Positions 56,476 to 64,000 of a stretch of 64,000 bases of DNA are shown here, in pieces. The translations under genes and the position numbers were made by a program. The DNA lies in assembly GCA_013205565.1 (NCBI GenBank), contig JABMMM010000091.1, positions 20,496 through 84,495 of the forward strand. The letters run 5' to 3'. Position 1 is the first letter of the stretch. Every line of letters begins with the position of its first letter. The DNA comes from Alcaligenaceae bacterium (lineage in GTDB: Bacteria > Pseudomonadota > Gammaproteobacteria > Burkholderiales > Burkholderiaceae_B). The notes below the pieces were generated by a model. The model did no database searches, had not been told where the DNA came from, and saw only the letters and a list, made by a program, of their open reading frames with translations.

Positions 56476-57567
56476 TCAAATACTGACGGTATCGCGACGG
56501 TCAGAGTCTAGATACTCTTTAGATTGCATTTCAAGAATACGAGACACCGTGCGATGAAACTCGTTAGCCATTGGGCCCGAGGTGTAAATTTCGTCCGGTT
56601 CGCAAGCGGCTGACATAATCAGCTTGATTTTATGATCGTAAAAAACATCAATGAGCCAGGTAAATCGGCGCGCCTCAGAGGCTTCGCGCGGGCCCATTTT
56701 AGGCACGTCAGACAAGATCACCGCATGAAAGCGACTGGCTAATTCAAGATAATCATTTTGCGAGCGAGGGCTACCACAAAGCGTTGCAAAATCAAACCAG
56801 ACCACACTACCCGCGCGCTGCTTCGCTTGAATTTTTCGATGCTCAATGAGCAGTACAGGATCTTGCGGCGAAGTATCGGCCAATTGATTAAAGGTTTGAA
56901 GCAAAGCCTCGTCTGCCTGCTTACCCATCGGCGAGTGATAGCACTTGACTTGCTCGAGGGTACGTCTGCGATAGTCAATGCCCGCATCAACATTCAAGAT
57001 GTCCATGCGGGCTTGAATCAGTTTAATCGCAGGTAATAAGCGATCACGATGCAAGCCATCAGGGTATAGCGTAGAAGGTTCGTAATTTGAGGTCATCACA
57101 AACGAGGTGCCAAACTCAAAAAACTTCAAGAGCAAGCGATACAGAATCATCGCGTCGGCCACATCCGATACATGGAACTCGTCAAAACAAATTAAACGAT
57201 AGTTTTTTGAAATACGACGCGCGACTTCGTCAAGCGGATCTTGCATCCCTTTGACTTCGTCAAGCTGGCGATGCACGCTGCGCATGAACTCATGAAAATG
57301 CAATCTGGTTTTACGCGTAACTGGCACAGTTGCATAAAACGAATCCATCAAAAAACTTTTACCTCGACCTACGCCGCCCCATAAATAGACCCCGCGCGGG
57401 GTTTCAGGGCGTTTAAACAAACGCTTGAGCGCGCTTGAACGCTGTACCTTAAACCCAACCCAGTCGTCGTAGTAGCGCTGCAGACGCGTGACCGCGGCGC
57501 GCTGAGCGGGGTCGGATTCATACCCCCGTTCAGTGAGTGTTTGCTCGTAGGATTCAAGAACGTTCAC
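56476..57567 (-). CDS. zapE: Cell division ATPase ZapE (AFG1-like)
   Basis: 363 residues, AAA-type ATPase: Walker A GGVGRGKSFLMD, Walker B ICFDEFHVSD, and the family motif YTSGPMANEFHRTVSR-like end. ZapE acts at the division septum in E. coli. The start is GTG at 57567, four bases after the lpdA stop, so it belongs to the oxoglutarate dehydrogenase operon, an arrangement common in Burkholderiales. Confidence 0.94.
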   Translation of the reverse strand: MNVLESYEQTLTERGYESDPAQRAAVTRLQRYYDDWVGFKVQRSSALKRLFKRPETPRGVYLWGGVGRGKSFLMDSFYATVPVTRKTRLHFHEFMRSVHRQLDEVKGMQDPLDEVARRISKNYRLICFDEFHVSDVADAMILYRLLLKFFEFGTSFVMTSNYEPSTLYPDGLHRDRLLPAIKLIQARMDILNVDAGIDYRRRTLEQVKCYHSPMGKQADEALLQTFNQLADTSPQDPVLLIEHRKIQAKQRAGSVVWFDFATLCGSPRSQNDYLELASRFHAVILSDVPKMGPREASEARRFTWLIDVFYDHKIKLIMSAACEPDEIYTSGPMANEFHRTVSRILEMQSKEYLDSDRRDTVSI

Positions 57568-57571
57568 AATA

Positions 57572-58999
57572 TTAAAAATTCAGCGTACGCTTATCAACGG
57601 CCAAGGCAGCCTCTTTCATCGACTCAGATAAAGTAGGATGCGCATGGCAGATGCGAGCAATGTCTTCAGCCGCACCTTTGAACTCCATAATGGTCACGGC
57701 TTCGGCAATCAATTCTGAGGCCATCGGGCCAATGATATGCACCCCTAAGACTTCGTCGGTCACGGCGTCGGCCAGGATTTTGACAAAGCCGGTTGTGTCA
57801 CCCAAGGCACGAGCGCGACCATTGGCCAAGAACGGAAAACTTCCGGCTTTGTACGCATGCCCCGATGCCTTCAGTTGTTGTTCGGTCTGTCCCACCCACG
57901 AGATCTCGGGCGAGGTATAAATCACCCACGGTATGGTATTGAAGTTAACATGGCCGTGCTGGCCATCGATCCGTTCGGCCACGGCAACCCCCTCTTCTTC
58001 GGCTTTATGCGCCAGCATCGGGCCACGCACGACATCGCCAACGGCCCAAACGTTAGGCAAATTGGTTTTGCACTCACCATCCACGACGATAAAGCCGCGC
58101 TCATCAAGCTGCAAGCCAACCGCTTCGGCGTTCAGGCCGCCGGTGTAAGGCACGCGACCAATCGACACAATCAGCTTGTCGAAGACCAGTTTATGCTCGG
58201 TGCCGGCGGTATCGGTGTAAGGAACTGTGATGTTCTTAGCGCCCGCTTTGATCTCGCCAAGCTTAATACCCATGTGAATCGCCAAACCTTGTTTGGTAAA
58301 TATTTTGAGCGCTTCTTTGGCAACCTGCGTATCGACGGCCGCCAAAAATTCTGGCATGGCCTCAAGCACGGTCACCTCAGCTCCCAGACGAAGCCAGACG
58401 CTGCCCATCTCTAGCCCGATGACACCCGCGCCAATGACTCCTAATTTTTTTGGCACCGTCGCAATATTTAAGGCGCCATCGTTCGACAATACTTGTTGCT
58501 CGTCAAAGGGCAGACCAGGCAGTTCTCGCGCTGAAGATCCGGTTGCAATCACAACATGTTTGCCGACGATGTCGGCCGTCGTTGTGCCGCTGATATGGAT
58601 CGCCCAACCGCCTTCAATCTTGCTGGTAAAGGCACCTTTTCCATGAAAGAACGTAATCTTGTTCTTTTTCAACAAATACAAAATACCATCGTTGTTTTGC
58701 TTCACAACGCTATTCTTGCGACCAAGCAACTTTTCAAGATTCAGGCTAACGCCTTTAACTTCAATGCCGTGCTCTGCAAAATGATGATTAACCTGATCGT
58801 AGTGCTCTGAAGACTGAAGCAACGCTTTGGACGGAATGCAGCCTACATTGGTGCAGGTGCCGCCAGGCGCGGGACCACCCTGACCGTTCTGCCAAGCGTC
58901 AATACATGCCACCGACATCCCCAGTTGAGCCGCTCGAATGGCCGCAATATAGCCGCCTGGGCCCGCACCGATCACCACAACATCAAATTGAGTAGACAT
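57572..58999 (-). CDS. lpdA: Dihydrolipoyl dehydrogenase (E3)
   Basis: 475 residues. FAD-binding GAGPGGYIAAIRA, redox-active disulfide GGTCTNVGCIPSK, NAD-binding GAGVIGLEMGSVW, and the C-terminal catalytic HAHPTLSE. It reoxidises lipoamide for the 2-oxoglutarate dehydrogenase complex encoded immediately upstream. 13 bases after odhB. Confidence 0.97.
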   Translation of the reverse strand: MSTQFDVVVIGAGPGGYIAAIRAAQLGMSVACIDAWQNGQGGPAPGGTCTNVGCIPSKALLQSSEHYDQVNHHFAEHGIEVKGVSLNLEKLLGRKNSVVKQNNDGILYLLKKNKITFFHGKGAFTSKIEGGWAIHISGTTTADIVGKHVVIATGSSARELPGLPFDEQQVLSNDGALNIATVPKKLGVIGAGVIGLEMGSVWLRLGAEVTVLEAMPEFLAAVDTQVAKEALKIFTKQGLAIHMGIKLGEIKAGAKNITVPYTDTAGTEHKLVFDKLIVSIGRVPYTGGLNAEAVGLQLDERGFIVVDGECKTNLPNVWAVGDVVRGPMLAHKAEEEGVAVAERIDGQHGHVNFNTIPWVIYTSPEISWVGQTEQQLKASGHAYKAGSFPFLANGRARALGDTTGFVKILADAVTDEVLGVHIIGPMASELIAEAVTIMEFKGAAEDIARICHAHPTLSESMKEAALAVDKRTLNF

Positions 59000-59012
59000 G
59001 AATATCTCGGGG

Positions 59013-60275
59013 TTAGATTTCGAGTAACAAGCGTTGTGGATCTTCGAGTGCTTCTTTCATCGCAACCAAGCCCAAGACTGCTTCACGGCCATCAATGATT
59101 CGATGATCATAAGACAGTGCGAGATAGTTAATTGGCCGAATCACAATCTGGCCTTTTTCGACGACAGCTCGCTCTTTGGTCGCGTGAACGCCTAAAATCG
59201 CTGACTGAGGCGGATTGATAATTGGCGTTGACAACATCGAACCGAACACACCACCGTTTGAAATCGAGAACGTACCGCCGGTCATTTCTTCGATACCGAG
59301 CTTGCCTTCTGAGGCGCGCTTGCCAAAGTCGGCAATCGTTTTTTCGATTTCGGCGATTGAGAGTTGATCGGCGTTACGCAAGATCGGCACGACCAAACCA
59401 CGCGGGCTACCCACTGCGATACCAATGTCAAAATAGCCGTGATAGATGATGTCTTTGCCATCAATTGAAGCATTCAATACCGGATAGCGTTTAAGCGCTG
59501 CCACGGCTGCTTTGACAAAGAACGACATAAAGCCAAGCTTGACGCCGTGTTCTTTTTCGAATTTGTCTTTGTACAAGTTGCGCAGGTCAATCACGCCTTG
59601 CATATTGACTTCGTTAAACGTCGTCAGAATCGCGTTGTCTTGTTGCGATTGCAACAGGCGTTGGGCCACACGCGCGCGCAGACGACTCATTGGCACGCGC
59701 TGCTCTGGACGGCCGTCAAGAGACTGGGTCAAAGCCACCGAAGGATTCGCCAACGGGGCGGGCCTGGCAGGAGTGGGGGTGGGGGTGGGGGTAGCTGCAA
59801 CGACTGGTGCAGAGGCCCCCAGAGCGTCACCCTTTGTTATCCGACCATCGCGCCCTGAGCCCGCGACAACTGAAGCCGCAACACCCTTATCAGCCAGGAT
59901 TTTTGCAGCGGCAGGGGACGCCACGCCGGCACTGCCTGAGGTGACAGGTGTGGGTGGCACAGCAACGGCGGCGACAACAACCGATGCAACCGAGGCAGCG
60001 CCCGCTGCGGCAGGCGTCGCGGCAACGGCCTTGCCCTCGGTGTCGATCCGGGCAATGACTTCACCCGAACCCACCAGACTGCCATCCCCCCGAACGATTT
60101 CAGCGAACACACCCGAGGCCGGCGCAGGCACCTCAAGCACGACCTTATCGGTTTCGACTTCAATCAAAATTTCATCTGCTGTGACAACTTCGCCGGGCTT
60201 TTTCTTCCAGGTAAGCAAAGTTGCTTCAGAAACAGATTCAGACAGTTGGGGCACAACTACATCGGTGATTGCCAT
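59013..60275 (-). CDS. odhB: Dihydrolipoyl succinyltransferase (E2 of 2-oxoglutarate dehydrogenase)
   Basis: 420 residues. One lipoyl domain with the modified Lys in [12 protein letters not shown] (about 43), a Pro/Ala-rich linker, a peripheral-subunit-binding domain (about 125-165; [21 protein letters not shown]), a second linker with TPTPTPTP coded by a hexanucleotide repeat, and the catalytic domain with His and Asp in [13 protein letters not shown]. It follows odhA by 67 bases. Confidence 0.97.
   Translation of the reverse strand: MAITDVVVPQLSESVSEATLLTWKKKPGEVVTADEILIEVETDKVVLEVPAPASGVFAEIVRGDGSLVGSGEVIARIDTEGKAVAATPAAAGAASVASVVVAAVAVPPTPVTSGSAGVASPAAAKILADKGVAASVVAGSGRDGRITKGDALGASAPVVAATPTPTPTPARPAPLANPSVALTQSLDGRPEQRVPMSRLRARVAQRLLQSQQDNAILTTFNEVNMQGVIDLRNLYKDKFEKEHGVKLGFMSFFVKAAVAALKRYPVLNASIDGKDIIYHGYFDIGIAVGSPRGLVVPILRNADQLSIAEIEKTIADFGKRASEGKLGIEEMTGGTFSISNGGVFGSMLSTPIINPPQSAILGVHATKERAVVEKGQIVIRPINYLALSYDHRIIDGREAVLGLVAMKEALEDPQRLLLEI
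59773..59792. repeat. odhB: G-rich hexanucleotide repeat in odhB linker
   Basis: Plus strand (GTGGGG)n: three runs of five G separated by single T. It codes for Thr-Pro repeats in the flexible linker. Changes of whole units stay in frame; the three long G-runs could also favour unusual DNA structure. Confidence 0.8.
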
Positions 60276-60342
60276 TTTTTTTCCGTGAGGGATCGTAGTA
60301 TTTTGGTAGTGTCGCTTAGCTTGTGTGGTCGCTTGGCTTGCG

Positions 60343-63210
60343 TTATTTAGTTAGCATGAACACTTTGAACTTGCCAAAGGCTTGCTCAACCAAGGCCTTC
60401 TGCTGCTCTTGGTGCTTGGCCAAATAACCCACAGCAGGAGAAGCTGACGCCGGACGACCGGCGTAACCCAGTTTTTGCCCGGCAGACATATTTTGATACA
60501 GGTGGTGTTGAACATAAAACCAGGGACCTTGGTTTTGCGGCTCGTCTTGCACCCACACGACTTCGGTGGCTTTAGGGTATTTGCGAAGCTCGGCTTCAAA
60601 GGTCTTGTGCGCAAACGGATACAGTTGTTCGACACGGATAATCACCACCGAGTCATCTTTTCGGTCGGTGCGGCCGTGCACCAAGTCGTAGTAGACCTTG
60701 CCCGAGCAGGCCAAGACGCGTTTGACTGACACGGCTTTAATTTGCGCATCGAGCTCGGGGATGATCGGCTGAAACCGACCCGCCCAGAATTCTCTTAAAG
60801 CAGAGCCCGCGTCTTTGTTTCGCAGCAATGACTTGGGTGTCAAAATCACCAAGGGCTTGCGAAACTGCCTGACCATTTGACGACGCAACAGATGAAAAAT
60901 CTGCGCGGCCGTCGTGGGCTGCACAACTTGAATATTGTTGTCCGCGCACAGCTGCAAAAAGCGCTCGATACGTGCCGAGGAGTGCTCTGGCCCTTGACCC
61001 TCGTAACCGTGCGGCAACATCAGGGTCAAGCCCGACTGGCGACCCCATTTTGCCTCGCCAGACACAATGAATTGGTCGATAACGACTTGCGCGCCATTCA
61101 CGAAATCGCCGAATTGGGCTTCCCAAATAGTTAGCGTGTTGGGGTCTGCACAAGAGTAACCATACTCAAAGCCCAAGACCGCTTCTTCGGACAAAACTGA
61201 ATCGATCACCGTAAAGGGTGCCTGACTGGCTGACACATTTTGTAACGGGATATACGTGCCGTCATCCCAGCGCTCACGATTTTGATCATGTAAGACCGCG
61301 TGACGATGAGTGAAGGTGCCGCGACCAGAGTCTTGGCCCGTGATACGAATCGCATAACCCGCCTTGACGAGGGTTGCAAAGGCTAGATGCTCGCCCATGC
61401 CCCAATCAAGGTTTTGGTCGCCGCGCGCCATGGCACGACGATCGTTGAGCAACTTGGTTACCAACGCATGCGGTGTGAAACCTGCGGGCGTTTGAGTCAG
61501 CGCGTCGCCAATACTTTTAAGTTCGGCAAGTGGCACACCGGTGTCGGCCTGATCTGTCCACTTTGCGTTTAAGAACGGGGTCCAGTCAATCGCGTATTTG
61601 CTTTTATAGTTGGTCAACACCGGTTCAATTGTGCGTTGACCGTCTTCCATGTATTGACGGTAGTCTTTAACGAGCTGATCGCCCTCACCGTCTTTGAGCA
61701 CGCCCTGAGCCGTGAGTTTGTCTGCATACAGCTTGCGTGTGCCGGGATGCGTGCTGATCCGCTTGTACATCAGAGGCTGTGTCAGTGAGGGCGTGTCTTG
61801 TTCGTTGTGACCAAGCTTACGAAAACACACGATATCAACCACAACATCGCGACCAAACTGCATTCTGAAGTCGAGCGCCAAACGTGTCGTGAACGCCACG
61901 GCTTCAGGATCGTCACCGTTGACGTGAAAGACCGGCGCTTCGATCATTTTTGACACATCGGTGCAATAAATGGTTGAGCGTGTGTCGCGAGGGTCTGATG
62001 TGGTGAAGCCAATTTGATTGTTAATGACTAAGTGAATGGTCCCGCCCGTGCCGTAGCCCCGCGTTTCGGCGAGGTTGAGGGTTTCCATGACGACTCCCTG
62101 GCCTGCGAACGCCGCATCACCGTGTACCAGCACTGGTAACACTTGTTTATAACCGTCGGCGCCGCGGCGCTCTTGACGCGCTCGCACGCTACCTTCGACC
62201 ACTGGGTTGACGATTTCGAGGTGAGACGGGTTAAAGGCGAGTGACAGATGCATCGGCCCGCCTCGGGTTGATAAATCGCTTGAAAAGCCGTTGTGATACT
62301 TGACGTCGCCATCGCTCAGTCCTTCGGCGTGATGACCTTCGAATTCAGCGAACAAATCACCAGGCATCTTGCCCATGATGTTCACCAACATATTCAGGCG
62401 ACCCCGGTGGGCCATGCCCACCACAATTTCTTGCACGCCAGACTCGCCGGCGTGGTGGACGAGCTCATCCATCGAAGCGATAAAGCTTTCGCCGCCTTCA
62501 AGGGAGAAACGCTTTTGACCCACATATTTTGTGTGGAGATAACGCTCAAGGCCTTCGGCCTCGGTGAGCTGCTGCAAAAGGTAGCGCTTGCGCTCTGCCG
62601 TCACGGGCGGGGCTGAAAGCGTGGATTCGAGACGCTCTTGGACCCAGCGCTTCACGGCGGGATCGGAGGCGTGCATGAACTCAACGCCCACTGAACGGCA
62701 ATAGGTATCGCGCAGGGCTTTGAGGATCTCGCGCAAAGTCATGGTGCTTGCGCTTGAGAAATAAGTATTTGCGGCAGAGAAGGCCTGATCAAGATCGGCT
62801 TCGTTTAAACCATAAAAAGATGGATCTAGCTCAGGAATCGCGGGGCGATCTGTGCGCTTGAGTGGGTCAAGCTCGGCCCAGCGCGAACCTAGGCTTCGAT
62901 AGGCTGCAATCAAAGACTGCACATGCACTTGTTTGGTGGCGACGGCCAAATCTGATTCTTTGGCACGTTGCATAAAACCATTCGTTTTGGCGCGAAAAGC
63001 AAAAGATTCAACGATAGGCGCGTGCGCCTGGTCGCGTGTGGCTTCTTGTCCGTCGGTGGCTGGCATGTGTTGTAGCTGGTCGAAATAGGCTCGCCAATTC
63101 TCTGGCACGGCGCCAGGATTATCGAGATAAGCTTCATAAAGCTCTTCGACATAGGGGGCGTTACCCCCAAACAGATAGGAGTTTTTTAGAGATTCGAGTT
63201 CTGATGACAT
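60343..63210 (-). CDS. odhA: 2-oxoglutarate dehydrogenase E1
   Basis: 955 residues from ATG 63210, near the family norm of about 950. It starts [20 protein letters not shown], with AAGGTG ahead, matching the conserved [19 protein letters not shown] beginning. The open frame to 63363 adds 51 residues without homology. TPP-dependent motifs are visible ([47 protein letters not shown]) and the C-terminal [14 protein letters not shown]. It catalyses the entry step of the complex in the TCA cycle. A TATACT box lies at 63342-63337 without a clear -35. Confidence 0.97.
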   Translation of the reverse strand: MSSELESLKNSYLFGGNAPYVEELYEAYLDNPGAVPENWRAYFDQLQHMPATDGQEATRDQAHAPIVESFAFRAKTNGFMQRAKESDLAVATKQVHVQSLIAAYRSLGSRWAELDPLKRTDRPAIPELDPSFYGLNEADLDQAFSAANTYFSSASTMTLREILKALRDTYCRSVGVEFMHASDPAVKRWVQERLESTLSAPPVTAERKRYLLQQLTEAEGLERYLHTKYVGQKRFSLEGGESFIASMDELVHHAGESGVQEIVVGMAHRGRLNMLVNIMGKMPGDLFAEFEGHHAEGLSDGDVKYHNGFSSDLSTRGGPMHLSLAFNPSHLEIVNPVVEGSVRARQERRGADGYKQVLPVLVHGDAAFAGQGVVMETLNLAETRGYGTGGTIHLVINNQIGFTTSDPRDTRSTIYCTDVSKMIEAPVFHVNGDDPEAVAFTTRLALDFRMQFGRDVVVDIVCFRKLGHNEQDTPSLTQPLMYKRISTHPGTRKLYADKLTAQGVLKDGEGDQLVKDYRQYMEDGQRTIEPVLTNYKSKYAIDWTPFLNAKWTDQADTGVPLAELKSIGDALTQTPAGFTPHALVTKLLNDRRAMARGDQNLDWGMGEHLAFATLVKAGYAIRITGQDSGRGTFTHRHAVLHDQNRERWDDGTYIPLQNVSASQAPFTVIDSVLSEEAVLGFEYGYSCADPNTLTIWEAQFGDFVNGAQVVIDQFIVSGEAKWGRQSGLTLMLPHGYEGQGPEHSSARIERFLQLCADNNIQVVQPTTAAQIFHLLRRQMVRQFRKPLVILTPKSLLRNKDAGSALREFWAGRFQPIIPELDAQIKAVSVKRVLACSGKVYYDLVHGRTDRKDDSVVIIRVEQLYPFAHKTFEAELRKYPKATEVVWVQDEPQNQGPWFYVQHHLYQNMSAGQKLGYAGRPASASPAVGYLAKHQEQQKALVEQAFGKFKVFMLTK

Positions 63211-63404
63211 TTGACGCTTCACCTTGTCGGGTGTTTCACCCGTTACGATGCAGGAATACCTTCCGTTTACTCGGCTAAACCGATTTGCGGATAGCGGGTA
63301 GAAGGCAGTTGTTTGAGCCTTATAGTCCGGCACGAGAGTATAACCCTTCAGCGCCATATTCATCTAGGCGTCGGCCCGATGTCCCTGATTTTTTTAGGGG
63401 TATT

Positions 63405-63433
63405 AAAAAGGCGACCGCAAGGGTCGCCTTTTT
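63405..63433 (-). terminator. Rho-independent terminator of gltA
   Basis: Perfect 12-pair stem AAAAAGGCGACC / GGTCGCCTTTTT with a five-base loop, 21 bases after the gltA stop. On the minus strand the stem ends in a T-run; the A/T symmetry could also allow bidirectional use. It separates gltA from odhA. Confidence 0.9.
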
Positions 63434-63453
63434 GCAAACTAAGCTGCGCTTGT

Positions 63454-64000
63454 TTATTTTCGTTTTGGTACCGAACGCGACGTCGCACCTTGATACAACT
63501 GACGTGGACGGCCAATTTTGTATTCAGGGTCAGAAATCATTTCGTTCCATTGCGCAATCCAGCCCACGGTGCGCGCTAAGGCAAAGATCGCCGTAAACAA
63601 GGCCGTGGGCACACCAATCGCACGCTGAACGATGCCAGAGTAGAAATCGACGTTTGGATAGAGCTTGCGCTCAACGAAATACGGATCTTCGAGTGCAATG
63701 CGCTCAACTTCCATGGCGAGTTTGAACAAGGGGTCGTTTTCAAGCCCCAAAGCTGCCAAAACTTCTTTGCACGTTTGCTGCATCAGCTTTGCACGTGGAT
63801 CGTAGTTTTTATAAACTCGGTGACCAAACCCCATCAAGCGCACGCCAGAGTTTTTATCTTTGACTTGTTCCATGAACTCGCCAACTTTAGCCATCCCGCC
63901 CTTGGCTTGCAACTCTTCGAGCATTTGCAGGCAGGCTTCATTGGCACCACCGTGGGCTGGGCACCACAGGCAGGCGACACCCGCTGCGATGGCGGCAAAG
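63454..64000 (-). CDS. gltA: Citrate synthase (3' part, 5' end outside window)
   Basis: The frame is open from the right window edge to the stop at 63454 (about 181 residues). It carries the citrate synthase signature [18 protein letters not shown] with the catalytic His, then [16 protein letters not shown] and the C-terminal [16 protein letters not shown]. It is a hexameric type II enzyme by these motifs. In the conserved segment that is normally [12 protein letters not shown] the translation reads [12 protein letters not shown], a Gly-to-Cys change. It precedes odhA, the usual TCA gene order in Burkholderiales. Confidence 0.95.
   Translation of the reverse strand, partial: FAAIAAGVACLWCPAHGGANEACLQMLEELQAKGGMAKVGEFMEQVKDKNSGVRLMGFGHRVYKNYDPRAKLMQQTCKEVLAALGLENDPLFKLAMEVERIALEDPYFVERKLYPNVDFYSGIVQRAIGVPTALFTAIFALARTVGWIAQWNEMISDPEYKIGRPRQLYQGATSRSVPKRK

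Noticed and set aside
59512..60288. 258-codon plus-strand frame antisense to odhB
   Set aside because: Mirrors the Ala/Pro/Thr linker codons of odhB; no homology pattern of its own.
63337..63342. TATACT -10 box upstream of odhA
   Set aside because: Good hexamer, but no acceptable -35 at 16-18 bases; not listed as a promoter.
63211..63363. 51-residue N-terminal extension of 2-oxoglutarate dehydrogenase
   Set aside because: No homology, while ATG 63210 has AAGGTG and gives the conserved [10 protein letters not shown] beginning.
1..64000. Mobile elements, CRISPR arrays, tRNA or rRNA genes
   Set aside because: Read through on both strands; no transposase, integrase, regularly spaced repeats or tRNA-like cloverleaf recognised.

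Overview
This 64 kb window looks like chromosomal DNA of a betaproteobacterium of the order Burkholderiales, probably Alcaligenaceae-like. The evidence is the gltA - odhA - odhB - lpdA - zapE string, the PHA and cyanophycin storage genes, and the bamD / rluD-pgeF divergent pair. The family assignment is an inference from gene content. I see no tRNA, rRNA, CRISPR array, phage or insertion sequence.

Region 1 (1-36 kb) is a biofilm and surface-export block. Positions 1-6213 hold a co-oriented cyclic-di-GMP module: a TM-PAS-GGDEF-EAL protein, a membrane histidine kinase, and a REC-PAS-GGDEF-EAL response regulator cut by the window edge. Positions 6437-23456 hold one long minus-strand cellulose operon, bcsD-bcsP-bcsQ-bcsA-bcsB-bcsZ-bcsC, followed by a Wss/Alg-type acetylation set (two tandem SGNH proteins, AlgF-like, AlgI-like MBOAT, AlgJ/X-like). 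Upstream are two paralogous AraC-family regulators (23648-25802). A shared motif, ACCAA-N4-TGCAAA, occurs twice before bcsD and once before the proximal regulator. Next is a type I secretion operon (25974-32579): outer-membrane factor, a 1312-residue protein fusing two complete ABC half-transporters around a C39-like domain, and an HlyD adaptor. A divergent membrane GGDEF-EAL protein and a CurA-like oxidoreductase close the block.

Region 2 (36.6-47.5 kb) concerns carbon and nitrogen storage. It holds a DUF1854 protein and an ABC exporter with a zinc ribbon, divergent from two cyanophycin synthetases. The first synthetase (cphA') has a ruined and truncated Mur-ligase half and the second (cphA) is intact. 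Convergent to them is the PHA cluster phaC-phbB-phaR.

Region 3 (47.6-64 kb) is housekeeping: pgeF, rluD, bamD, dinG, tex, trpS, zapE, lpdA, odhB, odhA and the 3' part of gltA. Both dinG and trpS are broken by single-base frameshifts. The trpS lesion lies in a homopolymer of a normally essential gene, so sequence error must be considered before calling either a pseudogene.

The best candidates for undescribed biology are the fused double ABC exporter with non-canonical ATPase motifs in both halves, the AraC pair with its shared motif linking it to cellulose control, and the cellulose operon that combines BcsD with a complete acetylation set and a duplicated SGNH gene.
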